From Bacteroidaceae bacterium (GTDB lineage Bacteria; Bacteroidota; Bacteroidia; Bacteroidales; Bacteroidaceae), in assembly GCA_017616915.1 (NCBI GenBank), contig JAFZXF010000103.1, positions 1-45,722 on the forward strand: 45,722 nt of DNA. The letters are read 5' to 3'. The position numbers and the translations under genes are program-made. The notes under the pieces are model-generated. The model had not been told where the DNA came from. It worked only from the letters and a program-made list of their open reading frames with translations, and ran no database searches. How positions within the stretch are numbered: position 1 is the stretch's first letter; each line of letters opens with the position of its first letter. Below, in pieces: positions 25,994 through 32,529 of this stretch.

Positions 25994-26269
25994 TTATTTA
26001 GTGTTCATCAAATCGGTAACAAAGGGCAGGAGTGCCAGGTGGCGTGCTCTCTTGACAGCCTGTGCAACGCGGCGCTGATACTTGAGTGAAGTACCGGTGA
26101 TGCGGCGAGGCAGGATGCGTCCCTGCTCGTTGAGGAACTTCTTGAGGAACTCAGGGTCCCTGTAGTCGATATACTTGATACCACTCTTCTTGAAGCGGCA
26201 ATACTTCTTCTTCTTCACCTCGATGGAGGGAGCGTTGAGATAGCGAATTTCGTTTTGTTCGATAGCCAT
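25994..26269 (-). CDS. rpsR: 30S ribosomal protein S18
   Basis: The 91-residue basic protein matches S18, which pairs with S6 on the platform of the small subunit. Recognisable segments are [21 protein letters not shown], then [16 protein letters not shown] and [12 protein letters not shown]. It lies three bases after rpsF. Confidence 0.97.
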   Translation of the reverse strand: MAIEQNEIRYLNAPSIEVKKKKYCRFKKSGIKYIDYRDPEFLKKFLNEQGRILPRRITGTSLKYQRRVAQAVKRARHLALLPFVTDLMNTK

Positions 26270-26272
26270 GAT

Positions 26273-26611
26273 TTAGTCCTCCTTCTTTTTAAGTGCCTGA
26301 CGCTTAGCAGCGTAAGCAGCGGCGTTCTTGTCCATTTTTACTGTGAGGAAGCGCAGCACGCGCTCGTCACGGCGATAGTTAATCTCAAGTCTCTCGATTG
26401 CTGACGGGTCGGCCTTGAAGCCAATCTCATAGTAGAAGCCCGAAGACTTCTTGTTGATGTTGTAAGCCAGTTTACGCATACCCCAGTTCTCCTCGTAGAG
26501 GATTTCCGAGCCCTGCGATGTCAGATAGTCTCTGACCTTACCAACCGCTTCCTTCATCTGTTCATCAGACAAAACGGGAGTCAAAATGAAAACGGTTTCA
26601 TACTGATTCAT
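26273..26611 (-). CDS. rpsF: 30S ribosomal protein S6
   Basis: The 112-residue protein matches S6, starting [18 protein letters not shown], with [18 protein letters not shown] and the [15 protein letters not shown] segment. It forms a heterodimer with S18 and opens the rpsF-rpsR-rplI operon, which has a canonical promoter upstream on the minus strand. Confidence 0.97.
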   Translation of the reverse strand: MNQYETVFILTPVLSDEQMKEAVGKVRDYLTSQGSEILYEENWGMRKLAYNINKKSSGFYYEIGFKADPSAIERLEINYRRDERVLRFLTVKMDKNAAAYAAKRQALKKKED

Positions 26612-26646
26612 CGTCTTACAGTTTTTGTGTTAATAATATAAATAAT

Positions 26647-26670
26647 GTTCGCGAACTAATGCCTTTCGGC
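26647..26670 (-). promoter_or_regulatory. Structured leader of the rpsF operon
   Basis: The roughly 64-base leader on the minus strand contains GCC-GAAA-GGC (26661-26670) followed by the palindrome GTTCGCGAAC (26647-26656). In many bacteria a hairpin presenting CCG in this leader binds the S6:S18 dimer for autoregulation. The CCG here is suggestive, but the fold does not clearly match the known motif. Confidence 0.3.
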
Positions 26671-26681
26671 AAAAGCGGGTG

Positions 26682-26712
26682 CAAAATTACGACATTATTT
26701 CGGAATGGGCAA
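26682..26712 (-). promoter_or_regulatory. Promoter of the rpsF-rpsR-rplI operon
   Basis: On the minus strand TTG (26710-26712) and TAATTTTG (26682-26689) are exactly 20 bp apart, a canonical Bacteroidetes promoter about 70 bases before the rpsF start. Confidence 0.8.
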
Positions 26713-26833
26713 GTTTTTAAGCAAAAAAGTTGGGAATTAACAATTGAAGAAGTATTAGGCGGTCAGTATGTTAAAAAACGTGAAATCGAAGAAACGTGGC
26801 ATTTCCTTATACGTACATATTATTATATAAGGT

Positions 26834-26841
26834 TAATTTTG
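26834..26841 (+). promoter_or_regulatory. Candidate -7 box for the sensor kinase gene
   Basis: TAATTTTG matches TAnnTTTG 38 bases before the ATG at 26880. No TTG lies at the expected spacing, so regulation by an activator is possible. Confidence 0.5.
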
Positions 26842-26879
26842 CACTGCGAAAGAGTTAAAAAACACCCTTCGCCCATAGG

Positions 26880-28448
26880 ATGAAAAATAAGAAACTGATA
26901 ATAGTGGTAGTGCTCATGGGGCTTATCTTCGTGGCCCTGTTCTCAATGCTGGTAAGCTATTCGAGCCGCGTGGTCAACATGCGCAAGGAACAGTTTGACG
27001 CCAGCGTGGCAAGAAGTTTGTTCCGAGTGGCTCGAAGCATGGAGATTGAAGAAACCTATCGCGGCCTGAGAAACGACCTTCGCTCCACCGGCAACGCCGA
27101 TCTGGAGAAAGGCCTCAAGACTGGACCCGCCGACAGCCTGCTGATTCTCAACGACTCCATCTACAGCGATAAGCAGACTACCAACCACCAGACCGGCGGC
27201 TCCACCGGCAACCAGCTGATACGCCACGCCAACAAGGCACAAAGCGGACTGACCTTCGGACAGAGACCGCGCCGACCGCGCCACGAGTTTTCGGACGAGA
27301 TGAAAAGCGAACTCAAGAAGCGCTACGTGTATCAGGAGGAACTGCTCAACAGGATTATCTACAACATCCTCTACTCCGCAAGCGAGACTCCGCTCGAGGA
27401 GCGCATCAACTTCCGCAACCTCGACGGACGCATCAAGTCCGAACTCACCAACGAGGGCATCGACATTCCTTACCACTTCACAGTGAGCAACACTTCTGGC
27501 CGAGTGCTCTACCAATGTCCCGACTATACTGACGAGGGCGCCGACCACAGCTACAAGCAGGTACTGATGCCCAACAACTCGGCGGGCAATGTGGGAGTGC
27601 TGACCGTGAGCTTCCCCTCCATCAACCGCTACATCTACAAATCGTCGCGCTACCTGGTGACTGCCATCCTGTTTATGATAATCCTGGCGGTGATGTTCGG
27701 CTACACTATCCGTGTCACCTTCCGCCAGCGACGGCTGAGCGAGATGAAGACCGACTTCGTCAACAATATGACCCATGAGCTCAAAACGCCGGTGGCCTCG
27801 ATATCGCTGGCCAGCCAGATGCTCAACGATGCATCGGTGACCAAAAGCGAACAGATGACCGAACGCCTCTCGGGAGTAATCCGCAACGAGAGCAAGCGCC
27901 TACAGCGACTCATCGACCGAGTGCTACAAACCTCGCTGCTGGAGGGCAAACGTATGGCGCTCAAGGAGCAGGAGCTCAACCTCAACGAGATGGTTGACGA
28001 TGTGGCTGAGACCTTCAATATCAAGGTCGAGGAGAACGGCGGCACCATAGAGACCGCACTCAAGGCTGCTGACCCATGGGTGTATGGCGACGAGGTTCAC
28101 CTTACCAACGTGCTGTTCAACCTCATGGAGAACGCCGTCAAGTATCGCCGCGAAGACGAGTCGCTCCACCTCAAAGTGAGCACCGTCAACAAGCACGGAC
28201 ACCTCCTCTTGACCATCGCCGACAACGGCATCGGCATCAAGAAGGAGAATCTCAAGAAAATTTTCGAGAAGTTCTACCGCGTCCACTCCGGCAACAAGCA
28301 CGACGTGAAAGGCTTCGGCCTCGGACTGGCTTACGTAAAGAACATCATAGAGCTCCATCACGGCCACATAGTGGCTGAGAGCGAACTCGGCAAGGGCACT
28401 AAGTTTATCATCACCCTGCCCTCCATCGAGCAACATGATGACGAATAA
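26880..28448 (+). CDS. rprX: Sensor histidine kinase, RprX-like
   Basis: This inner-membrane kinase has a first membrane helix at about residues 5-25, a periplasmic sensor region (about 30-255), a second helix (about 257-280), and cytoplasmic HisKA and HATPase domains. The phosphorylated histidine is H299 in NNMTHELKTPVAS. The ATP-binding motifs are NLMENAVKYR, DNGIGI and GFGLGLAYVK. The length (522) and the partner regulator match the RprX/RprY pair of Bacteroides. It reads divergently from rpsF and is 54 bases from its regulator. The signal it senses is not known from the sequence. Confidence 0.88.
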   Translation: MKNKKLIIVVVLMGLIFVALFSMLVSYSSRVVNMRKEQFDASVARSLFRVARSMEIEETYRGLRNDLRSTGNADLEKGLKTGPADSLLILNDSIYSDKQTTNHQTGGSTGNQLIRHANKAQSGLTFGQRPRRPRHEFSDEMKSELKKRYVYQEELLNRIIYNILYSASETPLEERINFRNLDGRIKSELTNEGIDIPYHFTVSNTSGRVLYQCPDYTDEGADHSYKQVLMPNNSAGNVGVLTVSFPSINRYIYKSSRYLVTAILFMIILAVMFGYTIRVTFRQRRLSEMKTDFVNNMTHELKTPVASISLASQMLNDASVTKSEQMTERLSGVIRNESKRLQRLIDRVLQTSLLEGKRMALKEQELNLNEMVDDVAETFNIKVEENGGTIETALKAADPWVYGDEVHLTNVLFNLMENAVKYRREDESLHLKVSTVNKHGHLLLTIADNGIGIKKENLKKIFEKFYRVHSGNKHDVKGFGLGLAYVKNIIELHHGHIVAESELGKGTKFIITLPSIEQHDDE

Positions 28449-28502
28449 TAGAGTTGACATTTGTCATGAAACAATAATTTCAAACCTCAAATACAATTAG
28501 CT

Positions 28503-29237
28503 ATGGAAGAAAAAACCAGAATTCTGCTGTGCGAGGACGATGAGAGCCTCGGCATGCTTCTCAGAGAGTATCTGCAGGCCAAAGGATATGAGGCCGAACT
28601 CTGCAGCGACGGCGAAGCCGGATATCGCGAATTTCAGAAGACCCCCTTCGACATCTGCGTACTCGACGTGATGATGCCCAAGAAGGACGGTTTCTCACTG
28701 GCCCGCGATATCAAGCAGCTCAACCCCGCCACCCCGATAGTGTTCCTCACCGCCAAAGTGCTCAAGGAAGACGTGTTCGAGGGATTCAAACTCGGAGCTG
28801 ACGACTACATCACCAAGCCCTTCTCAATGGAAGAGCTCACCCTACGCATCGAGGCCATCATGCGCCGAGTACGCAGCAAACGCCAAACCGAGATGGAGAC
28901 AGTGCGCATGGGCACCTTCTCCTACAACGCCAAGAAGCAACTCCTCTCGCAGGATGGCGGCGAGACCAAGAAACTCATCACCAAGGAGAGCGAGCTACTC
29001 GGACTCCTGTGCCAGCACGCCAACGAAGTGCTCCAGCGCGACTTTGCACTGAAGACCATCTGGGTCGACGACAACTACTTCAATGCCCGCTCAATGGACG
29101 TGTATATCACCAAGCTACGCAAGTTGCTTAAGCCCGATCCCAACGTAGAGATTATCAACGTACACGGAAAAGGCTACAAGCTCGTAGTGCCCACACCGGG
29201 AGAGAAGAAGGAAGACGAAAGCACCGAAGAGGCATAA
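28503..29237 (+). CDS. rprY: OmpR-family response regulator, RprY-like
   Basis: The 244-residue protein has a receiver domain with the acidic pocket CEDDES (about 11-16), the phosphorylated aspartate D55 in VLDVMMPKKDG, the conserved lysine in ITKPFSMEEL, and a C-terminal winged-helix DNA-binding domain (LITKESELLGLLCQHAN, NARSMDVYITKLRKLL, INVHGKGYKLV). It closely follows the sequence I recall for Bacteroides RprY. A strong terminator follows. Confidence 0.92.
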   Translation: MEEKTRILLCEDDESLGMLLREYLQAKGYEAELCSDGEAGYREFQKTPFDICVLDVMMPKKDGFSLARDIKQLNPATPIVFLTAKVLKEDVFEGFKLGADDYITKPFSMEELTLRIEAIMRRVRSKRQTEMETVRMGTFSYNAKKQLLSQDGGETKKLITKESELLGLLCQHANEVLQRDFALKTIWVDDNYFNARSMDVYITKLRKLLKPDPNVEIINVHGKGYKLVVPTPGEKKEDESTEEA

Positions 29238-29275
29238 CGCAACAACCTCTCAGGGGCGTCCGCAACCCACCCCAT

Positions 29276-29311
29276 AAAAGCCGCAAAGTGACACCGCTTT
29301 GCGGCTTTTTT
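29276..29311 (+). terminator. Terminator after the two-component system
   Basis: AAAAGCCGCAAAG and CTTTGCGGCTTTT form a 13-bp stem around an 8-base loop, followed by a T run. It separates the regulator from the sigma-factor gene. Confidence 0.92.
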
Positions 29312-29336
29312 ATGCAAAAATGCACTAAAAACGCAA

Positions 29337-29389
29337 AAAAAAGCATTTTTTTACCTCTGAAACTTGGCAGATTCAGAAAAAAGCATTTT
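29337..29389. repeat. 13-bp direct repeat spaced 40 bp upstream of the sigma-factor gene
   Basis: AAAAAAGCATTTT occurs at 29337-29349 and again at 29377-29389. The second copy lies between the -33 and -7 elements of the sigma-factor promoter and overlaps the latter. The 40-bp spacing is close to four helical turns, so a regulator binding both is possible but unproven. Confidence 0.5.
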
Positions 29390-29394
29390 CTTTG
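29364..29394 (+). promoter_or_regulatory. Promoter of the sigma-factor gene
   Basis: TTG (29364-29366) and TTTCTTTG (29387-29394) are 20 bp apart. The second element departs from TAnnTTTG at its second base. The predicted leader is about 85 bases. Confidence 0.6.
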
Positions 29395-29485
29395 CACCGC
29401 AAAAGCTCAAAATTATATTTGTTTAACAATTAAAAACTATTGCCTATCGAAGTGACATTACTCTGAATTCTAACAAAAAGAAGTA

Positions 29486-30079
29486 ATGAACAATCTCAAA
29501 GCACTGGCCGACGACACATTAGTCAGCCTTTATGCAGATGGCAATAATGAAGCTTTTGACGAGCTGCTTAGCCGCTACCAGTCGAAACTCTACACCTACA
29601 TTTATTACATCGTTCACGATGAGGAAATAGCCAACGACCTGTTCCAGGACACATTCCTCAAGGTTATCATGCGCATTCAGGAGCGCAACTACACCGGCAC
29701 CGGCAAGTTCCAGGCATGGATCACTCGCATAGCCCACAACCTCGTCATGGACTACTTCCGCGAGAAGGAACAGGAAAATACCATCTCCAACGACGAGGTG
29801 GAATACGACCTCCTCAACAACGTGCGCCACTCTGTGCAGACCACCGAAGACCAGATGCTCATCAGCCAGTCGCTCAGCGATGCAAAGGCCATCATGGACC
29901 AGCTCCCCGAACCGCAAAGCGAAGTGGTGCGGATGCGATTCTATGAGAATATGTCGTTCAAGGACATCGCCGACAAGCTTAATATCAGCATCAACACCGC
30001 ACTGGGACGCATGCGCTATGCAGTCATCAACATGAGGGCCATCGCACAAGAAAACCACGTGGCACTCTACGGCGAATAA
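29486..30079 (+). CDS. ECF-type RNA polymerase sigma factor
   Basis: The 197-residue protein has sigma region 2 (DTLVSLYADGNNEAFDELL, then YIYYIVHDEEIANDLFQDTFLKV and FQAWITRIAHNLVMDYFR) and region 4 (QLPEPQSEVVRMRFYENMSF, then IADKLNISINTALGRMRYAV). No anti-sigma or SusC/D genes lie beside it, so it does not look like a transport-signal sigma/anti-sigma pair. Regulation may instead work through its promoter repeat or the small downstream frame. It has its own promoter and is isolated by the terminator at 29276. Confidence 0.93.
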   Translation: MNNLKALADDTLVSLYADGNNEAFDELLSRYQSKLYTYIYYIVHDEEIANDLFQDTFLKVIMRIQERNYTGTGKFQAWITRIAHNLVMDYFREKEQENTISNDEVEYDLLNNVRHSVQTTEDQMLISQSLSDAKAIMDQLPEPQSEVVRMRFYENMSFKDIADKLNISINTALGRMRYAVINMRAIAQENHVALYGE

Positions 30080-30120
30080 AAATAACTTTTCTTTATATAC
30101 AATATAAGGCACATTCTCGC

Positions 30121-30145
30121 GTTATAGTTATATAACAGCTATAAC
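30121..30145. promoter_or_regulatory. AT-rich inverted repeat after the sigma-factor gene
   Basis: GTTATAG and CTATAAC form the arms of an inverted repeat, with the palindrome GTTATATAAC nested between them. It lies 42 bases after the sigma stop and 11 bases before a possible small gene. It has no T run, so an operator or processing structure fits better than a terminator. Confidence 0.4.
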
Positions 30146-30155
30146 ACAAGTGCCT

Positions 30156-30275
30156 ATGAATGAAACTTTACGCTCAGATCTCGGCCCCAGAGCCGACACT
30201 CTTGCCTTAATCAGAATTGCTGCCAGAATAATGCAGCGCAGCGGACCAACCGCAACCGACATCGCCAGAGCATAA
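30156..30275 (+). CDS. Possible 39-residue small protein
   Basis: The 338-base stretch between the sigma factor and the second GH97 holds no long gene. It does contain an ATG-started frame of 39 codons whose product begins MNETLRSDLGPRADTLALIR and ends SGPTATDIARA. The composition (a predicted amphipathic helix with ALIRIAARIMQ) looks protein-like, and the frame is followed by a small hairpin (GCCTCG-CCAG-CGAGGC, 30286-30301) and the terminator at 30317. It could be translated from the sigma-factor transcript. I do not recognise a family, and the call rests on position and composition only. Confidence 0.4.
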   Translation: MNETLRSDLGPRADTLALIRIAARIMQRSGPTATDIARA

Positions 30276-30316
30276 TCCTGGCAAAGCCTCGCCAGCGAGG
30301 CCACACACACCATAAT

Positions 30317-30346
30317 GCGCGGCTTCTTTATCACAAAGAGCCGCGC
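30317..30346 (+). terminator. Terminator after the sigma factor and small frame
   Basis: GCGCGGCT-T-CTTT and AAAG-AGCCGCGC form a 12-bp stem with one bulged T and a 5-base loop, followed by TTATT. It lies about 70 bases before the second GH97 start. Confidence 0.7.
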
Positions 30347-30417
30347 TTATTGCGAGATATTTACCATTATCGTCACACACCCCTTTCATAGAAACCCGAA
30401 TACAAAACCAGCAATAT

Positions 30418-32391
30418 ATGAAAAAAATCATTTCCACCGCGATGGTGCTCCTTTGCGCCATCGTCGTTAATGCGCAGAAACAAGTCAGCGCAACCAGTCC
30501 CGACGGACAGACCAAAGTAACAGTAACCCTCGCCGACCGCATCTACTACGACGTTGAGAGCCATGGCGAGACACTCTTTAAGCAGTGCCACATCGGCATG
30601 ACCCTCAGCGACCGTACCCTCGGTGAGAAACCCCTTCTCAAGGGCAAGAAGCTCACCACCGTCAAGCAAACCATCACCCCCATTCATCCCCTCAAGTCCA
30701 GCAAGGTCGAGAATAACTACACCCTGCTCACACTCACCATGGGCGGCAACTATTCGGTAGAATGGCGCGTCTATAACGACGGCGTCGCCTACCGCTTCGT
30801 CACAGCCCTCAAAGGTGACATCGAGGTGATGAGCGAAGACGGCACCTGGCAGCTCGCCACTCCCTGCAAACTCGTGCTCCAGCAGCCCGGCGGCTTCAAG
30901 ACCAGCTGCGAGGAGAGCTACTCCGTAGTGCCCAGCGACCAGTGGAAGAGCAGCGACCGCATGAGCGAACTGCCCATCCTCGTTATGGGTGAGAAGCAGA
31001 AGGTGCTCATCTCCGAGTTCGACCTCTTCGACTATCCCGGCACATTCCTCAAAGGTCAATCCTCAACGGTCAATGGTCAATGGTCAATGGTCAACGCTTT
31101 CTCCATCATCCAGCCCAAGGCTCCGCTAGAGTATGAGGACAGCGGCGACCGCAGCCAGAAGATACTCAAGGAAGCCGACTATGTCGCCAAGACCGCCGGC
31201 ACACGTTCCTTCCCCTGGCGCTATATGTATATCACCCAGAGTGATGCCCAGCTACCCCTCAACACTATGCCCGAGCGACTCGCTCCCGCTAATGCCATCG
31301 GCGACCCCAGCTGGATCAAGGTGGGACAAACCTGCTGGGACTGGCTCAACGGCATACCCTTTGGACCCGATGTAACCTTCAAGTCAGGCATCAACCTCGA
31401 CACCTATAAGTACTTCGTTGATTTCGCCGCCCGCAACGGCGTGGGCTACATGCTCATGGACGAAGGCTGGGCACTCGACACGCGCGACCCCTTCCACACC
31501 AACCCCGAGGTGCATCTCCCCGAACTCATCGCCTACGCTCAGAGCAAGGGCGTCGGCATCATCGTATGGCTGCCCTGGCTCACTGTGGAGCACCACATGG
31601 ACCTCTTCGAGAAGTTCGAGCAGTGGGGCATCAAGGGCGTGAAGATCGACTTCATGGACCGTCAGGACCAGTGGATGATCAACTTCTACGAGCGCGTAGC
31701 CAAGGAAGCCGCCAAGCACCACATCTTCATCGACTTCCACGGAGCCTTCCACCCCAGCGGACTCGACTACAAATATCCCAACGTGCTCACCTATGAGGGC
31801 GTGCGCGGCATGGAGTTCAACGGAGCCTGCAAGCCCGACAACAGCATCTGGCTGCCCTTCATCCGCAACGCTGTGGGACCGATGGACTATACACCCGGCT
31901 CCATGCTCAACTATCAGCCCGAGGTGCATCATGGCAACCGTCCTATCTGCGCCGGCGTCGGCACCAAGGCATTCAACATGGCAGTCTTCGTGCTCTTCGA
32001 GAGCAACCTGCAGATGCTCATGGACAACCCCTGCCGCTACGACCAGTGGCCCGACTGCCGCGACTTCCTTACCAGCGTGCCCGTCAACTGGGACGAGACC
32101 CGCGTCCTCGCTGCCGAAGCCGGACAGTACTGCGTCACGGCGAAGCGCAAAGGCAACCGCTGGTTCATCGGTGGCATCACCAACAGCAAGGAGCGCGACC
32201 TGCAGATCAAGCTCGACTTCCTGCCCGCCGGCAAGGAATATAGCATGACCAGCTTCCAGGACGGCATCAATGCCCACATCATCGCGATGGACTATCGCCG
32301 TCAGGAGAGCAAGGTTGGCAACGCCACCACCCTGCCCATCCACATGGCACGCAACGGAGGATGGTGCGCCAGCATCGACATGGGGAAGTAA
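30418..32391 (+). CDS. GH97 family glycosidase with an in-frame heptad insert
   Basis: This second GH97 (657 residues, signal ending VNAQ) has the N-terminal beta domain, the TIM barrel with CWDWLNG and LMDEGWALD, and the C-terminal beta domain. KIDFMDRQDQ gives D411, and YEGVRGMEF gives E460 and E466. D411-E466 are 55 apart, the spacing of the retaining pair in BT1871-type enzymes, so a retaining alpha-glycosidase, possibly alpha-galactosidase, is likely. Residues 213-226 (GQSSTVNGQWSMVN) are encoded exactly by six 7-bp repeats. The other GH97 in this window has a shorter loop here. A GC-rich terminator follows at 32452. Confidence 0.9.
   Translation: MKKIISTAMVLLCAIVVNAQKQVSATSPDGQTKVTVTLADRIYYDVESHGETLFKQCHIGMTLSDRTLGEKPLLKGKKLTTVKQTITPIHPLKSSKVENNYTLLTLTMGGNYSVEWRVYNDGVAYRFVTALKGDIEVMSEDGTWQLATPCKLVLQQPGGFKTSCEESYSVVPSDQWKSSDRMSELPILVMGEKQKVLISEFDLFDYPGTFLKGQSSTVNGQWSMVNAFSIIQPKAPLEYEDSGDRSQKILKEADYVAKTAGTRSFPWRYMYITQSDAQLPLNTMPERLAPANAIGDPSWIKVGQTCWDWLNGIPFGPDVTFKSGINLDTYKYFVDFAARNGVGYMLMDEGWALDTRDPFHTNPEVHLPELIAYAQSKGVGIIVWLPWLTVEHHMDLFEKFEQWGIKGVKIDFMDRQDQWMINFYERVAKEAAKHHIFIDFHGAFHPSGLDYKYPNVLTYEGVRGMEFNGACKPDNSIWLPFIRNAVGPMDYTPGSMLNYQPEVHHGNRPICAGVGTKAFNMAVFVLFESNLQMLMDNPCRYDQWPDCRDFLTSVPVNWDETRVLAAEAGQYCVTAKRKGNRWFIGGITNSKERDLQIKLDFLPAGKEYSMTSFQDGINAHIIAMDYRRQESKVGNATTLPIHMARNGGWCASIDMGK
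31054..31095. repeat. Six heptads in frame inside the second GH97 gene
   Basis: The units are GGTCAAT, CCTCAAC, GGTCAAT, GGTCAAT, GGTCAAT and GGTCAAC. Six units of 7 bp make 42 bp, exactly 14 codons, so the frame is kept. Three consecutive units are identical. Confidence 0.92.
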
Positions 32392-32398
32392 TCTTTCT

Positions 32399-32440
32399 AA
32401 GGAATAAGGAGAAAGGAGAAAGGAAGAAGGAGAAAGGAAG
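32399..32440. repeat. Purine heptad array after the second GH97 gene
   Basis: Six 7-bp units (AAGGAAT, AAGGAGA, AAGGAGA, AAGGAAG, AAGGAGA, AAGGAAG) form an almost pure purine tract between the GH97 stop and its terminator. Confidence 0.9.
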
Positions 32441-32451
32441 AAGAATCAATA

Positions 32452-32483
32452 GCGCGGCCCCTGTTGTAGGGGCCGCGCATTTT
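32452..32483. terminator. Strong terminator between convergent GH97 and GH31 genes
   Basis: GCGCGGCCCC and GGGGCCGCGC form a perfect 10-bp GC stem around TGTTGTA, followed by ATTTTTC. Confidence 0.92.
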
Positions 32484-32529
32484 TCATTATTGTGTCGTGC
32501 TCTATTCTATGGTATCATTTTCCGCGGTA

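Noticed and set aside
26659..26883. A 74-codon plus-strand frame before the sensor kinase
   Set aside because: It covers the rpsF promoter and the kinase -7 box, and its AT-rich composition and product look non-coding.
29486..30079. Sigma factor as part of a SusCD-type trans-envelope signalling unit
   Set aside because: No FecR-like anti-sigma or TonB-dependent receptor is adjacent.
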